The notes beneath the pieces are model-generated. The model was given only the letters and a program-made list of their open reading frames with translations. It was not told the origin of the DNA and did not search any database. A program made the translations under genes and the position numbers. Shown here in pieces: positions 18,282-27,900 of a stretch of 64,000 nt of DNA (positions are counted from its first letter, which is position 1; every line of letters starts with the position of its first letter). The stretch comes from Denitromonas iodatirespirans (GTDB taxonomy: Bacteria; Pseudomonadota; Gammaproteobacteria; Burkholderiales; Rhodocyclaceae): NCBI RefSeq assembly GCF_018524365.1, contig NZ_JAEKFT010000005.1:124001-188000 (forward strand), given 5' to 3'.

Positions 18282-19007
18282 TCAACCCGCGCGACCGTCC
18301 GCTTCGGCCGTAAGGCGGGCAGTGTCGGCCGTCATGACATGGCTGCCGGCCGCTGGCGGCGTGAGCACGCCCTCGCGTTTGAACGCAGCGATCACCCGGC
18401 TAGCCGTCTCCACGGTGATCCCGAGAATGGCCGCGATGTCGGACGAGGCCAAGCGGAATACCTCGGTACTCCCGGCCCGGGTCTGCAGGCGCAGCATCAG
18501 GCGCGCCACCCGCACCCGAGCCGGTGCGCTGCCGGCAGTAAGCTCCGCCAGCCACAGCTGGGCTTCCGCCAGTGCGTCGCCGGCCTTCTCGAGCATGCGC
18601 TGCCCAAGCGCAGGATCCGAGGCCCGCAGCCGATCCAGGGTCGCCAGTGGCAGGCGGCAAACCCGCAGCGGACCGATGGCGACCGCCGACGAATCGTATT
18701 CCCGGCCGTTGAGCACCTCCAGACCGGCCAGATCGCCCGGTTTGACGATCCGCACGATACGGGCCGAGCCGTCGGCGCCATGGCGCACCAGCTTGATCGC
18801 CCCTTCGCGCACGGTATACAGCGCGTCGCTGCGCGCCCCCTGGTGGTAGAGCACGCGCTTGGCCTCGACCCGCAGGTCGTCGAAACTGCCCTGGACCAGC
18901 GCAATCTGCTCGGGTGCCAGCGAGGAAAAAACCCCCGAATCACGTACCGGGCATTTGGCGCAGTCCGTGTGACCCGCCCACGGCGAAAGTGCATGGGGGC
19001 GTGTCAT
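18282..19007 (-). CDS. Crp/Fnr family transcription regulator
   Basis: A 241-aa regulator with an N-terminal cupin/cNMP-type sensor domain (about residues 30-150), a long dimer helix and a C-terminal helix-turn-helix (SSDIAAILGITVETASRVIAAFKREGVL). The N-terminus has CAKCPVRDS (C16, C19), reminiscent of the FNR iron-sulfur ligands, and there is one internal Cys in LRVCRLPL. The third N-terminal Cys of classical FNR is absent, so oxygen sensing by a 4Fe-4S cluster is uncertain. It stands alone, 56 bp from the end of cysS. Targets are unknown. Confidence 0.88.
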   Translation of the reverse strand: MTRPHALSPWAGHTDCAKCPVRDSGVFSSLAPEQIALVQGSFDDLRVEAKRVLYHQGARSDALYTVREGAIKLVRHGADGSARIVRIVKPGDLAGLEVLNGREYDSSAVAIGPLRVCRLPLATLDRLRASDPALGQRMLEKAGDALAEAQLWLAELTAGSAPARVRVARLMLRLQTRAGSTEVFRLASSDIAAILGITVETASRVIAAFKREGVLTPPAAGSHVMTADTARLTAEADGRAG

Positions 19008-19063
19008 GAGCGTGGCGCATCCATGGCGCGCTGGGACGGTGGCAGACGTGGGTCGGACATGGC

Positions 19064-20443
19064 TCAGGCCCGCCGCCAGATCGTGCCGCCGGCGGTATCT
19101 TCGAGCACGATACCGGCAGCCAGCAACTCGGCACGAATGCGATCCGCCGCGGCATAGTCCTTGGCCTGCTTGGCCGCCACGCGCTCGGCGATCGCCGCCT
19201 CGATCGCTGAATTGTCGGGGCCGTCGCCGGCGTCGGCGCCTTGCAGAAAGTCCATCGCCGAGCGCTCGAGCAGACCGAGCACGCCCCCCAGCGCCTGCAA
19301 CTGCGCCGCCAGGGCGGCGCTTGCCGTGCGGTTCACCTCCGCCGCCATTTCGAACAGCACCGCCATCGCTTCGGCAGTATTGAAGTCGTCATCCATCGCG
19401 GCGCGGAAACGGGCGGCGAATTCGCCCGTCCAGTTCACCGGCTCGGTCGCCGCGGGCGCGTGCTTGAGCGCGGTGTACAGACGGGTCAGCGCAACACGGG
19501 CGTCGTCCAGGTGGGCGTCGCTGTAGTTGAGCGGGCTGCGATAGTGGGCGCGCAGGATGAAGAAGCGCACCACCTCGGGGTCGTATTGCTTGAGCACCTC
19601 GCGGATGGTGAAGAAGTTGCCCAGACTCTTGGACATCTTCTCGTTGTCCACCCGCACGAAGCCGTTGTGCATCCAGTAATTCACATAGCGGCACTGGTGC
19701 GCGCCCTCGCTCTGGGCGATTTCGTTCTCGTGGTGCGGGAACTGCAGATCCTGCCCGCCGCCGTGGATGTCGAACTGCTTGCCGAGCAGCGCCGAGCCCA
19801 TGGCCGAGCATTCGATATGCCAGCCCGGACGCCCCTCGCCCCAGGGCGACGCCCAGCGCGCATCGGCAGGATCCTCTTCCTTGGCCCGCTTCCACAGCAC
19901 GAAATCCAGCGGGTCGCGCTTGCCATCGGCCACATCGACACGCTCGCCGGCGCGCAGCTCGTCCAGCGTTTTGCCGGACAGCCGCCCGTAGGACGGAAAC
20001 TTGCGCACCGCGTAGCACACGTCGGTGTTGTCGGCCACATAGGCCAGACCATGCTCTTCGAGCTGGCCGATCATGCCCAGCATGCCGTCCACATGCTCGG
20101 TGGCACGCGGTTCGTGGTCGGGCGGCAGCACGCCGAGCATCGCCGCGTCTTCATGCATGGCGGCGATGAAGCGGTCGGTCAAGGTGCGGATCGACTCGCC
20201 GTTCTCGGCGGCGCGCCGAATGATCTTGTCGTCGATATCGGTGATGTTGCGCACATAGGTCACGTCATAGCCGCTGGCGCGCAGCCAGCGCGCCACCATG
20301 TCGAACACCACCATCACCCGCGCATGGCCGAGATGGCAGAAATCGTAGACCGTCATGCCGCAGACGTACATCCGCACCTTGCCGGGTTCGATCGGCCGGA
20401 ACGGTTCTTTCTCTCGGGTCAGGGTGTTGTGAATCGTCAACAT
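19064..20443 (-). CDS. cysS: Cysteinyl-tRNA synthetase
   Basis: A 459-aa class I aminoacyl-tRNA synthetase that charges tRNA-Cys. It has the zinc/active-site segment [18 protein letters not shown] (HIGH-type motif), the GWHIECSAM zinc-ligand region, [10 protein letters not shown] and the KMSKS motif in [12 protein letters not shown]. Length is normal. The frame extends 27 codons upstream through a terminator-like hairpin, but [15 protein letters not shown] matches family starts. The leader hairpin suggests attenuation. Confidence 0.97.
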   Translation of the reverse strand: MLTIHNTLTREKEPFRPIEPGKVRMYVCGMTVYDFCHLGHARVMVVFDMVARWLRASGYDVTYVRNITDIDDKIIRRAAENGESIRTLTDRFIAAMHEDAAMLGVLPPDHEPRATEHVDGMLGMIGQLEEHGLAYVADNTDVCYAVRKFPSYGRLSGKTLDELRAGERVDVADGKRDPLDFVLWKRAKEEDPADARWASPWGEGRPGWHIECSAMGSALLGKQFDIHGGGQDLQFPHHENEIAQSEGAHQCRYVNYWMHNGFVRVDNEKMSKSLGNFFTIREVLKQYDPEVVRFFILRAHYRSPLNYSDAHLDDARVALTRLYTALKHAPAATEPVNWTGEFAARFRAAMDDDFNTAEAMAVLFEMAAEVNRTASAALAAQLQALGGVLGLLERSAMDFLQGADAGDGPDNSAIEAAIAERVAAKQAKDYAAADRIRAELLAAGIVLEDTAGGTIWRRA

Positions 20444-20487
20444 GATGAAGCCAGGACCTGTTGTTGGAGCGCCTCCGCCAGAACCGC

Positions 20488-20518
20488 AAAAAAGGCGGGC
20501 CCACAAAGGGAACCCGCC
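20488..20518 (-). terminator. Intrinsic terminator / possible attenuator in the cysS leader
   Basis: On the minus strand GGCGGG and CCCGCC enclose a 13-nt loop and are followed by six T (20493-20488). This lies about 45 nt upstream of the cysS ATG, and no minus-strand gene lies upstream for it to terminate. It would therefore cut short transcripts that start in the divergent region at 20520-20645. Confidence 0.6.
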
Positions 20519-20645
20519 TCTCATGGCGGCAAGTCGGCAACCGGAAGAGCGCCCCGGATGAGACTCGACTGAGGTTTATTGGTAGAATGCCCCGTTGATT
20601 TTCAAGGCTCTAACGGCGGCAAATTTTGTGCCGAAGTATATCACA

Positions 20646-21770
20646 ATGAAAACACGCGATTCTTCCGTCCTTCACGCCGCATGCGCCGCACTGGCGCTGG
20701 TTTTCGGCCAAGGCGCCTTCGCTTCCGTCCAGGAGATCCAGACCCTGGTGGCGCGGGGCGATTTTCCCGAAGCCATTCGGGTTGCCGATCTCGACCTGGG
20801 CAAGAATCCGACCGACCCGCAGACCCGCTTCCTCAAGGCCGTCGCCCTGACCGAGCTGAATCGAACCGACGAGGCCATCGCCGTGTTCCGCAAGCTCACC
20901 GAGGATTACCCGGAACTGCCCGAGCCCTACAACAACCTGGCCGTGCTCTACGCCCAGCAAAAGGCCTTCGACAAGGCCAAGGCAGCGCTGGAGATGGCTA
21001 TTCGCACGCATCCGAGCTATGCCACCGCCCATGAGAATCTGGGCGACGTCTATGCCCGCCTGGCCAGCCAAGCCTACGACAAGGCCTTGCAACTCGACTC
21101 GAACAACACCGGCGCCCAGTCGAAGCTGGCGCTGATTCGCGAACTGATGACGGTATCGGTCCGGCGCGACGCCCCGACCGCCGTGGCGCAGGCAGCGGCA
21201 GTTGCACCGGCCGCACCGACCGCCCTCCCCGCCGCGCCAGTGGCCAAACCCCAGACCCCGTTGCCGGCCACCCCGCCGGCACCTGCCGCGCAGCCGGCCG
21301 CCAAGCCGGCGCCAGCACCGGCGCCGACTCCCGCTCCGGAGGCTGCCCCAGCCCCCGCACCCGTCGCTGCTACAGCGCCGCAGGCGCCGGCCAAAGCACC
21401 GGTCGCCACGCCGGCCGCGCCCAGCGCCAGCGATGCCGTGCGCGGTGCGGTCGACGCCTGGGCGCGTGCCTGGGCACGCAAGGACGTCAAGGCCTATCTG
21501 TCGCACTACGCCAAGGATTTCGAGGTGCCGGGCGGAAAGTCCCGCGCCCGCTGGGAGGACGAGCGCCAGGCCCGCGTGGGTGACAAACCCGGCGAGATCA
21601 CGGTCGAGCTCGAAAACATCTCGATCACCGTCAATGGCAAGCAGGCCAGGGCGATCTTCCGCCAGCACTACGACTCCTCCGGCTTCAGCGGCTCCACCGA
21701 CAAGACGCTTGTCCTGGTCCAGCAGGACGGACAATGGCGCATCCAGCAAGAACTGATCGGTCGCCGATGA
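20646..21770 (+). CDS. Exported TPR protein with C-terminal NTF2-like (Cds6-type) domain
   Basis: A 374-aa protein with a signal peptide (MKTRDSSVLHAACAALALVFGQGAFA), two to three tetratricopeptide repeats over residues about 30-165, an Ala/Pro-rich linker (about 175-270) and a C-terminal domain (about 275-374) of the NTF2/SnoaL fold (VRGAVDAWARAWARKDVKAYLSHYAKDF). The same C-terminal domain type occurs in the next gene, an L,D-transpeptidase. The two genes overlap by 4 bp (ATGA), so both probably act on the cell wall in the periplasm. The exact role is unknown. Confidence 0.8.
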   Translation: MKTRDSSVLHAACAALALVFGQGAFASVQEIQTLVARGDFPEAIRVADLDLGKNPTDPQTRFLKAVALTELNRTDEAIAVFRKLTEDYPELPEPYNNLAVLYAQQKAFDKAKAALEMAIRTHPSYATAHENLGDVYARLASQAYDKALQLDSNNTGAQSKLALIRELMTVSVRRDAPTAVAQAAAVAPAAPTALPAAPVAKPQTPLPATPPAPAAQPAAKPAPAPAPTPAPEAAPAPAPVAATAPQAPAKAPVATPAAPSASDAVRGAVDAWARAWARKDVKAYLSHYAKDFEVPGGKSRARWEDERQARVGDKPGEITVELENISITVNGKQARAIFRQHYDSSGFSGSTDKTLVLVQQDGQWRIQQELIGRR

Positions 21771-22948
21771 ACACCTTCCGCCTTTTTCGCCTGGGCCTCG
21801 CCGCCGCGCTGGCCTCCTTCGCGCTGAGTGCGGGAGCCGCCACGCTCTCCGACAGCGGCCCGGATGCCGACCTGCAGCATGTCTTCCAGGCCATCGAAGC
21901 CAAGCGCCTCGACGATGCGCTCGCGCAGACCGAAGCGATCATCAAGACCTACCCGAACTTTCGCCTGGCCCATCTGATCAAGGGCGACCTGCTGCTGGCA
22001 CGCGGCCGCCCGCTCAAGAGCTTCGGCAACGCCGACGGCGGCAGCAGCGCGATCGACGATCTGCGCGACGAAGCCCTCGCCCGCCTGCGCGCCTACCGCG
22101 AAAAGCCGCAAACCAGCTATGTGCCGCGCTATCTGCTGCAGATGGGCCCGGAGCAGAAATACGCCGTCGTCGTCGACACCCGCCGCGCGCGGCTCTATGT
22201 GTACAAGAACGAAAACGGCACGCCGCGCTTCGTGGCCGACTTCTATGCCAGCCACGGCAAGGCCGGCGCCGAGAAGCTGCGCGAAGGCGACAACAAGACG
22301 CCGGTCGGCGTCTATCACGTGATCTCGCAGATCGATCGCAGCAAGCTGCCCGATCTCTACGGCGACGGTGCCTTCCCGATCAACTACCCCAACGAGTGGG
22401 ACAAGCGGGTCGGCCGTACCGGCTACGGCATCTGGCTGCACGGCGTGCCGCGCGACACCTATGCCCGACCGCCGCGCGCCTCGGAAGGCTGCGTGGTGCT
22501 GGCCAACCAGGACTTCAACACGCTGTCCAATTACGTCCAGGTGGGCCTGACGCCGGTCATCATCAGCCATGAGATCGAATGGCTGTCGATGGACGACTGG
22601 CAGGCCGAACGCAAGGCACTCAACAGCGCCATCGAGTCCTGGCGCCAGGACTGGGAAAGCCGGGATGTCTCGCGCTACCTCAAGCACTATGCGCGCAGCT
22701 TCAAGAGCGGCAACGACGACCTGAGCCGCTGGGCGGCGCACAAGCGCCGAGTCGCCGGCAACAAGACCTGGATCAAGGTCGAACTCGGGCGCATCAGCAT
22801 GCTGCGCAGCCCCGGCAAGGACGAGCTGGTGGAGGTGACCTTCGACCAGCGCTACGAGAGCAACAACCACGACGACCAGCGCCGCAAGAAGCAGTACTGG
22901 ATCAAGGAAAACGGCCAGTGGCGCATTGCCTACGAAGGCAACGCCTGA
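21767..22948 (+). CDS. YkuD-type L,D-transpeptidase with NTF2-like C-terminal domain
   Basis: A 393-aa periplasmic enzyme expected to form or remodel peptidoglycan or protein-to-peptidoglycan cross-links. The N-terminal signal peptide ends near ALSAGAA. A catalytic YkuD domain (residues about 130-270) has the histidine motif WLHGVPRD and the catalytic cysteine motif SEGCVVL. A C-terminal NTF2-like domain (about 285-393; SAIESWRQDWESRDVSRYLKHYARSF) resembles that of the preceding gene. The start overlaps the upstream stop (ATGA), implying coupling. Confidence 0.9.
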   Translation: MNTFRLFRLGLAAALASFALSAGAATLSDSGPDADLQHVFQAIEAKRLDDALAQTEAIIKTYPNFRLAHLIKGDLLLARGRPLKSFGNADGGSSAIDDLRDEALARLRAYREKPQTSYVPRYLLQMGPEQKYAVVVDTRRARLYVYKNENGTPRFVADFYASHGKAGAEKLREGDNKTPVGVYHVISQIDRSKLPDLYGDGAFPINYPNEWDKRVGRTGYGIWLHGVPRDTYARPPRASEGCVVLANQDFNTLSNYVQVGLTPVIISHEIEWLSMDDWQAERKALNSAIESWRQDWESRDVSRYLKHYARSFKSGNDDLSRWAAHKRRVAGNKTWIKVELGRISMLRSPGKDELVEVTFDQRYESNNHDDQRRKKQYWIKENGQWRIAYEGNA

Positions 22949-23001
22949 GCCTGCCGGCCACTGCGCCGGCGCACCACCCGCCCCTCTGACAAAGGCAGAT
23001 C

Positions 23002-23568
23002 ATGATGAAAGCCCTGTTGCTCGCCCTGAGCATTGCATTGACCACGAGCGTGGCCCAGGCCGGCCCGAAGGTCGCCCTGGACACCAACCGCGGCACCATC
23101 GTCCTCGAACTCGACGACAAGGCCGCGCCGGTGACCACCGAGAACTTCCTCCAGTACGTGCGCGACGGCTTCTACAACGGCGTGATCTTCCATCGCGTAA
23201 TTCCCGGCTTCATGATCCAGGGCGGCGGCTTCGAGCCGGGCATGAAGCAAAAGTCCACGCGCGCGCCGATCAAGAACGAAGCCAAGAACGGCCTGAGCAA
23301 CCTCACCGGCAGCATCGCCATGGCCCGCACCCAGGATCCGCACTCGGCCAGCGCGCAGTTCTTCATCAACCTGGTCGACAACACCAAGCTCGACTACCCC
23401 TCCTTCGACGGCTGGGGCTACGCGGTCTTCGGCAAGGTGGTCGAGGGCATGGACGTGGTCAAAACCATCGGCGGCACGCCCACCGGAGCCGCCGCCGGGC
23501 ACCGTGACGTGCCCACCGAGGACATCATCATTCGCGCCGCGCGGGAACTCCCCGCGGACGGCAAGTAA
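23002..23568 (+). CDS. ppiA: Periplasmic cyclophilin-type peptidyl-prolyl isomerase
   Basis: A 188-aa cyclophilin with a cleavable signal ([20 protein letters not shown]). Family motifs [36 protein letters not shown] and [17 protein letters not shown] are complete. It should accelerate proline isomerisation during folding of exported proteins. Its mature part is close to the cytoplasmic paralogue encoded 26 bp downstream, which suggests local duplication. Confidence 0.92.
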   Translation: MMKALLLALSIALTTSVAQAGPKVALDTNRGTIVLELDDKAAPVTTENFLQYVRDGFYNGVIFHRVIPGFMIQGGGFEPGMKQKSTRAPIKNEAKNGLSNLTGSIAMARTQDPHSASAQFFINLVDNTKLDYPSFDGWGYAVFGKVVEGMDVVKTIGGTPTGAAAGHRDVPTEDIIIRAARELPADGK

Positions 23569-23594
23569 CCCATCGAACACACAAGGAGCAGCCC

Positions 23595-24089
23595 ATGGCA
23601 GTGAAACTGCACACCAACCACGGCACCATCACCCTCGAGCTCGACGCCAACAAGGCGCCCGAGACGGTCAAGAACTTCCTCGCCTATGTCGAGGCCGGCC
23701 ACTACGACAACACCATCTTCCATCGCGTGATCGACGGCTTCATGATCCAGGGCGGCGGTTTCGAGCCGGGCATGAAGCAGAAGCCCACCAACGATCCGGT
23801 CAAGAACGAAGCCGACAACGGCCTGAAGAACGACAAGGGCACCATCGCCATGGCCCGTACCCAGGATCCGCACTCGGCCAGCGCGCAGTTCTTCATCAAC
23901 GTGGCCGACAACGATTTCCTGAACTTCCGCTCGGCCTCGCCGCAAGGCTGGGGCTACTGTGTGTTCGGCCGGGTCACCGAGGGCATGGACACCGTTGATG
24001 CCATTCGCGCCGTCAAGACGCGCTCGTCCGGCTTCCACCAGGATGTGCCGGCAGAAGACGTGATCATCGAGCGCGCGGAAATCGTTTGA
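23595..24089 (+). CDS. ppiB: Cytoplasmic cyclophilin-type peptidyl-prolyl isomerase B
   Basis: A 164-aa cyclophilin without a signal peptide ([20 protein letters not shown]). It shares [21 protein letters not shown] and [17 protein letters not shown] almost word for word with the exported paralogue upstream. A GGAGCAG ribosome site precedes the ATG. The stop overlaps the start of lpxH, a frequent betaproteobacterial arrangement. Confidence 0.95.
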   Translation: MAVKLHTNHGTITLELDANKAPETVKNFLAYVEAGHYDNTIFHRVIDGFMIQGGGFEPGMKQKPTNDPVKNEADNGLKNDKGTIAMARTQDPHSASAQFFINVADNDFLNFRSASPQGWGYCVFGRVTEGMDTVDAIRAVKTRSSGFHQDVPAEDVIIERAEIV

Positions 24090-24841
24090 CCGCGACCGCA
24101 AGCCCGCAGGTGGCAGGCTCGGTGCTGTTCATCGCCGACCTGCACCTGTGTGCCGCCGAAGGCGCCACCACGCGCGCCTTCGAAGCCTTCATCGCAGGCC
24201 CGGCGCGCCGGGCGGCACAGCTCTACATCCTCGGTGATCTGTTCGAATACTGGGCCGGCGACGACGACCTGGCCGATCCGTATCACCAGCATATCGCCCG
24301 GCTGCTGGCCGATCTGACTCAGCACGGCACGGCCATCGGCTTCGTGGCCGGCAACCGGGACTTCCTGATCGGCGAGGCCTTCACGGCCACCACCGGCGTG
24401 ACGCGCCTGACCGAGCCCGTCGCCATCACCCTCGGCGAGCGGCCGGCCGTCCTGCTCCATGGCGACACGCTGTGCACCGACGACCACGCCTATCAGGCCT
24501 TCCGCCAGCAGGTGCGCGACCCGGTCTGGCAGCGCGCCTTTCTGGCACGTCCGCTGGCAGAGCGGCGGGCCATCATCGAAAACATCCGCGCCCATAGCGA
24601 AGCGGGAAAACGCCAGAAGGCGGCCGACATCATGGACGTCAATCCGGACGCCGTCGCAGCGGCCTTCCGCGCGGCCGATTGCGACCTGATGATCCACGGC
24701 CACACCCATCGACCGGCCACCCACACCCACACCGTCGACGGCCGTCCGTGCGAGCGCTGGGTGCTCGCCGATTGGCATGGCGAGGCGCCCTATCTGGCCT
24801 GGTCTGACGGCACGCTGCGGCGCGAGCTGCTGACTGTTTGA
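24086..24841 (+). CDS. lpxH: UDP-2,3-diacylglucosamine pyrophosphatase LpxH
   Basis: LpxH hydrolyses UDP-2,3-diacylglucosamine to lipid X in lipid A synthesis, at the inner-membrane surface. The calcineurin-type metal motifs are in order: [19 protein letters not shown] and GHTHRP. The annotated start is TTG 24086, overlapping the ppiB stop (TTGA). A GTG about 24 bp downstream, after GCAGGTGG, is an alternative that trims only the unconserved front end. Its own stop touches the first copy of the tandem repeat. Confidence 0.93.
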   Translation: MTATASPQVAGSVLFIADLHLCAAEGATTRAFEAFIAGPARRAAQLYILGDLFEYWAGDDDLADPYHQHIARLLADLTQHGTAIGFVAGNRDFLIGEAFTATTGVTRLTEPVAITLGERPAVLLHGDTLCTDDHAYQAFRQQVRDPVWQRAFLARPLAERRAIIENIRAHSEAGKRQKAADIMDVNPDAVAAAFRAADCDLMIHGHTHRPATHTHTVDGRPCERWVLADWHGEAPYLAWSDGTLRRELLTV

Positions 24842-24999
24842 GTGCCCCCAGGGCCGGGCTACGCCCTGCCCACCCCCCGAGGGGGTCAAGGAAACTTGGG
24901 GCGGCCCGGCGTTTCCTTTTGAGTGCCCCCAGGGCCGGGCTACGCCCTGCCCGCCCCCCGAGGGGGTCAAGGAAACTTGGGGCGGCCCGGCGTTTCCTT
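24841..24999. repeat. Two tandem copies of an 81-bp GC-rich repeat
   Basis: Two near-identical units, beginning at 24841 and 24922, each start AGTGCCCCCAGGGCCGGGCT and end near GGCGTTTCCTT. The visible difference is A/G at one position (CCCACCCC versus CCCGCCCC). Each unit contains internal inverted parts (for example CCCCCGAGGGGG). The block lies between the convergent lpxH and the long minus-strand gene, and the second copy supplies that gene's last codons and stop. It looks like a dispersed intergenic repeat of the REP/MITE kind, but the rest of the genome is needed to tell. Confidence 0.85.
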
Positions 25000-27900
25000 G
25001 GGCGCCCCCGGCTTGAAGAAGCGCAACACCTTGTAGGGCGCCCCCGACACCAGCGGGATGCCCTCGGCAGTCACCGTATCGCCATCGACCACGGCACTGC
25101 CGGTCAGCGCGCCCTTGTCCCAGTCCCACGCAATCCGCTCGCCGTCGACCAGCTTGAAATGCGCCGGTCGCCGCGGCGTCACGCTCACGGTGATGCGTTC
25201 GGGCTGATCGGGGATGCCACCGCCGATACCCGTATGACGCTGGTAGCGGATCGGCAGCGCGATCTCGCTTGGCGTGTCGACGATCCGTGCGTGATGCCAT
25301 AGCAAGCCCAGGTTGTAGTGCCCGCGCGGAAAGCGCGCTTCATCGACCCGCTCCTGCGCCGTCTGCGGGTAGTTGCCGGTGGAGTGCGTAAAGGCCGGGT
25401 GGGCACGGTCCAGCGTCACGTCCTGGTCCGCATGCTCGAAGTTCGACAGCCAGGGCAGATTGACGCCGGGCTCGCCGCCGCTGTGCCCGTTGTGCACCCA
25501 GGAAAACGCCCCGCCGATGCGATGCTGCTCGACCAGGTTCACGAACTCGAGCTGGGTGTTGCCGTCCGGGCCGGCGCTGAAGCCATCGTTCGACGAGAAG
25601 GCATGCCGGTAGTGGATGCCCCGAACCACCGGGTCGGTAGCGGCCTGGAGGGCGAAATCCATGCGGTCCCACAAGGCTTTCGACGGCCCCCGGTCGGGCG
25701 GAATGCGCCCGTACTGGCCCGGATTCCGCTGTGCGATGCGGCGCGGCATGATCAAGCCGACGGCACCGCTCACATAGGCGATGCGCGGCCGCCACGGGTT
25801 GGGCAGGATCATGCTCTGGATCACCGCACCGCCACCGCCCATCGATCCGCCCTTGAGCACGAGGCCCAGGCCTTCGGTGTCGATCTGGGGGTAGCGATCC
25901 ACCAGATACTCGATCGACCCGGCCAGGCGCCGCCCCGGATATGGCTGGCCGTCCTCTCCATAGGCCCAGGACTCGCGCCAGGCGCCCTCATGCGCCTCGG
26001 CATCCTGATTGCGCACTTCGATCTGGCCGACGCGGGCGAGCGGCGGCGCAAAGGGATGGCCCATGCCCGCCCCGGTGCCGGCCGAGGAGCCATGCAGATG
26101 GACGAACAGGCGCATGCGCGCGGGGACCGGGTCGGTGCGTGAGTAGGCCCACTGGAAATCGATGCCGTGCGGATCGAAATAGTGTTCATCGGCGATCTGC
26201 CAGGTGCCGGGAAACCATGCCCAACGCCCGGCCGGCCCGCCGCCGGTCTTGGCCGGCTGCAAGGGCGCTGAGAGAAAGCCGGCCGGTTGGCGCGCCTCAT
26301 CCGCACCCCCGCCACCGCCGCCACTGCCCTGCCCGCCACCGTGGCCGGTCGACGGCCCGCGGGAAGGCACGGCGCGCACCAGCGGATCCACCAGGGCGCC
26401 GGTGTCGATCCAGTCGCGCACGGTCGCCAGCTCGGCGGCGGTGACGTCGAGTTTGGGATGGGACGCGTTGTAGTCCATGTCCGCCTCGGTGCTGGCATTG
26501 CTCCGGTAGTCGGCCCGGCGCCCCTTGAAGTACCAGTAGAAGGCCGAGCCGGCCGCGTAGTTGCCGTTGATGAGCCAGGAGATATGCGGCCGATCGAGCA
26601 TGAAGACCGCTTTCGGCGAATAGCCTTCCGAGCGCTGATGCACCGCCACCGGTCGCGGGTTGGTCGTTTGCGGGTAGTCTTCGACCAGCATTTTGGCGGT
26701 GCTCATCCCGTCCGAGGCGTCATGGTCATTGAAATCGATGCCCCCCGCCGGCTGCGCCCCGCTGTGGCAGGCGGCGCAGCGCCGGTTGAGAATCGGCACG
26801 ATGTCGGCATTGAATTCGGGCTGAGGCCGAGGCTGCCCCAAGCGCACGGGGGCGCTCGCTGCGGCCTGGCTGGCAGCAAAATCGGGCGCGGCGTCGACAT
26901 CATTGTGGTTGTGGCAGCCGCCGCAGGTCAGCACCGTGCCGGGCCGCAAGGACTGCGGCATCATGTCCCGCCGGATCACCTCGTGATCGGCGTTCAGCCC
27001 GGCGAGCACCCACGGCACGTCGCACGGCACCTGGATCTTCGCCGACCCATCGGCCATCACCGGCGCATCCCCGAGAATCTCGCCACGATAGCCCCACACC
27101 GTCCACGGTTCGCGCCCGGCGCCGGCGAAGTTCCGCGCCCGGTGGGTGTTCGGCAGCACCCGTGTGAGGCGGATGTACTTCACATCCTCGTCGCGAACGC
27201 CGACCAACTCCTTGCCCAGCAACGGCGACAGTTCCTGGTGCCCCCAGCGATAGTTGCCGTGCAGCACCGGGTAGGCCATGGTGTCGGAGCGCTGCGACGC
27301 GATATGCAGATAGCAGTTGCCGTCCGCCGAACGCGGCTGCGCCACATCATCGGGCCGCGCTTGGCCATGCACATCGACGTAGGGCCCACCGTAGATAGCG
27401 CCGAACTCGGCGACGCCGGGTCGATCGACCAGCTTGATCGGATCGCGCCGGTAGTCGTCCGACGGAATCTTGTCGGCGGGCAACTTGTAGATGCCGATCT
27501 CGACGCCGACCGCGTCGGCGATGCTCACCGGCCGGCGGGGGTCGGGTCCCTCTTCGACAAAGCGATCCAGGCCATCGGGTTTGAGGCCGAACTGCCGGGA
27601 GCACATGCCCTGACACCAGACAAAGCCCAGCGCGTTGCCCGGCAGTCCGAAGGGGTCGCGCACCTTGCCCTTATAGCGGGCATTGGCGAAGTCGAAATGC
27701 GATTTTTCGTCGTTGGCGTTGGCCCAGGTGATCGCGTCCGTGAGGTCGCGCGGATTCAGCCCGGCAAAGCGCCCTTTCGCCTCGCGCACCGGAATGCCCT
27801 CGACGGTGAACGGCTTGGGCGACCACAGGAAGATCTTGCCCGCGCCCTGGTTGTTGTTGCCGCGGTAGTACTCCCCCACCGCCAGCCGGCCGTCCTGCAA

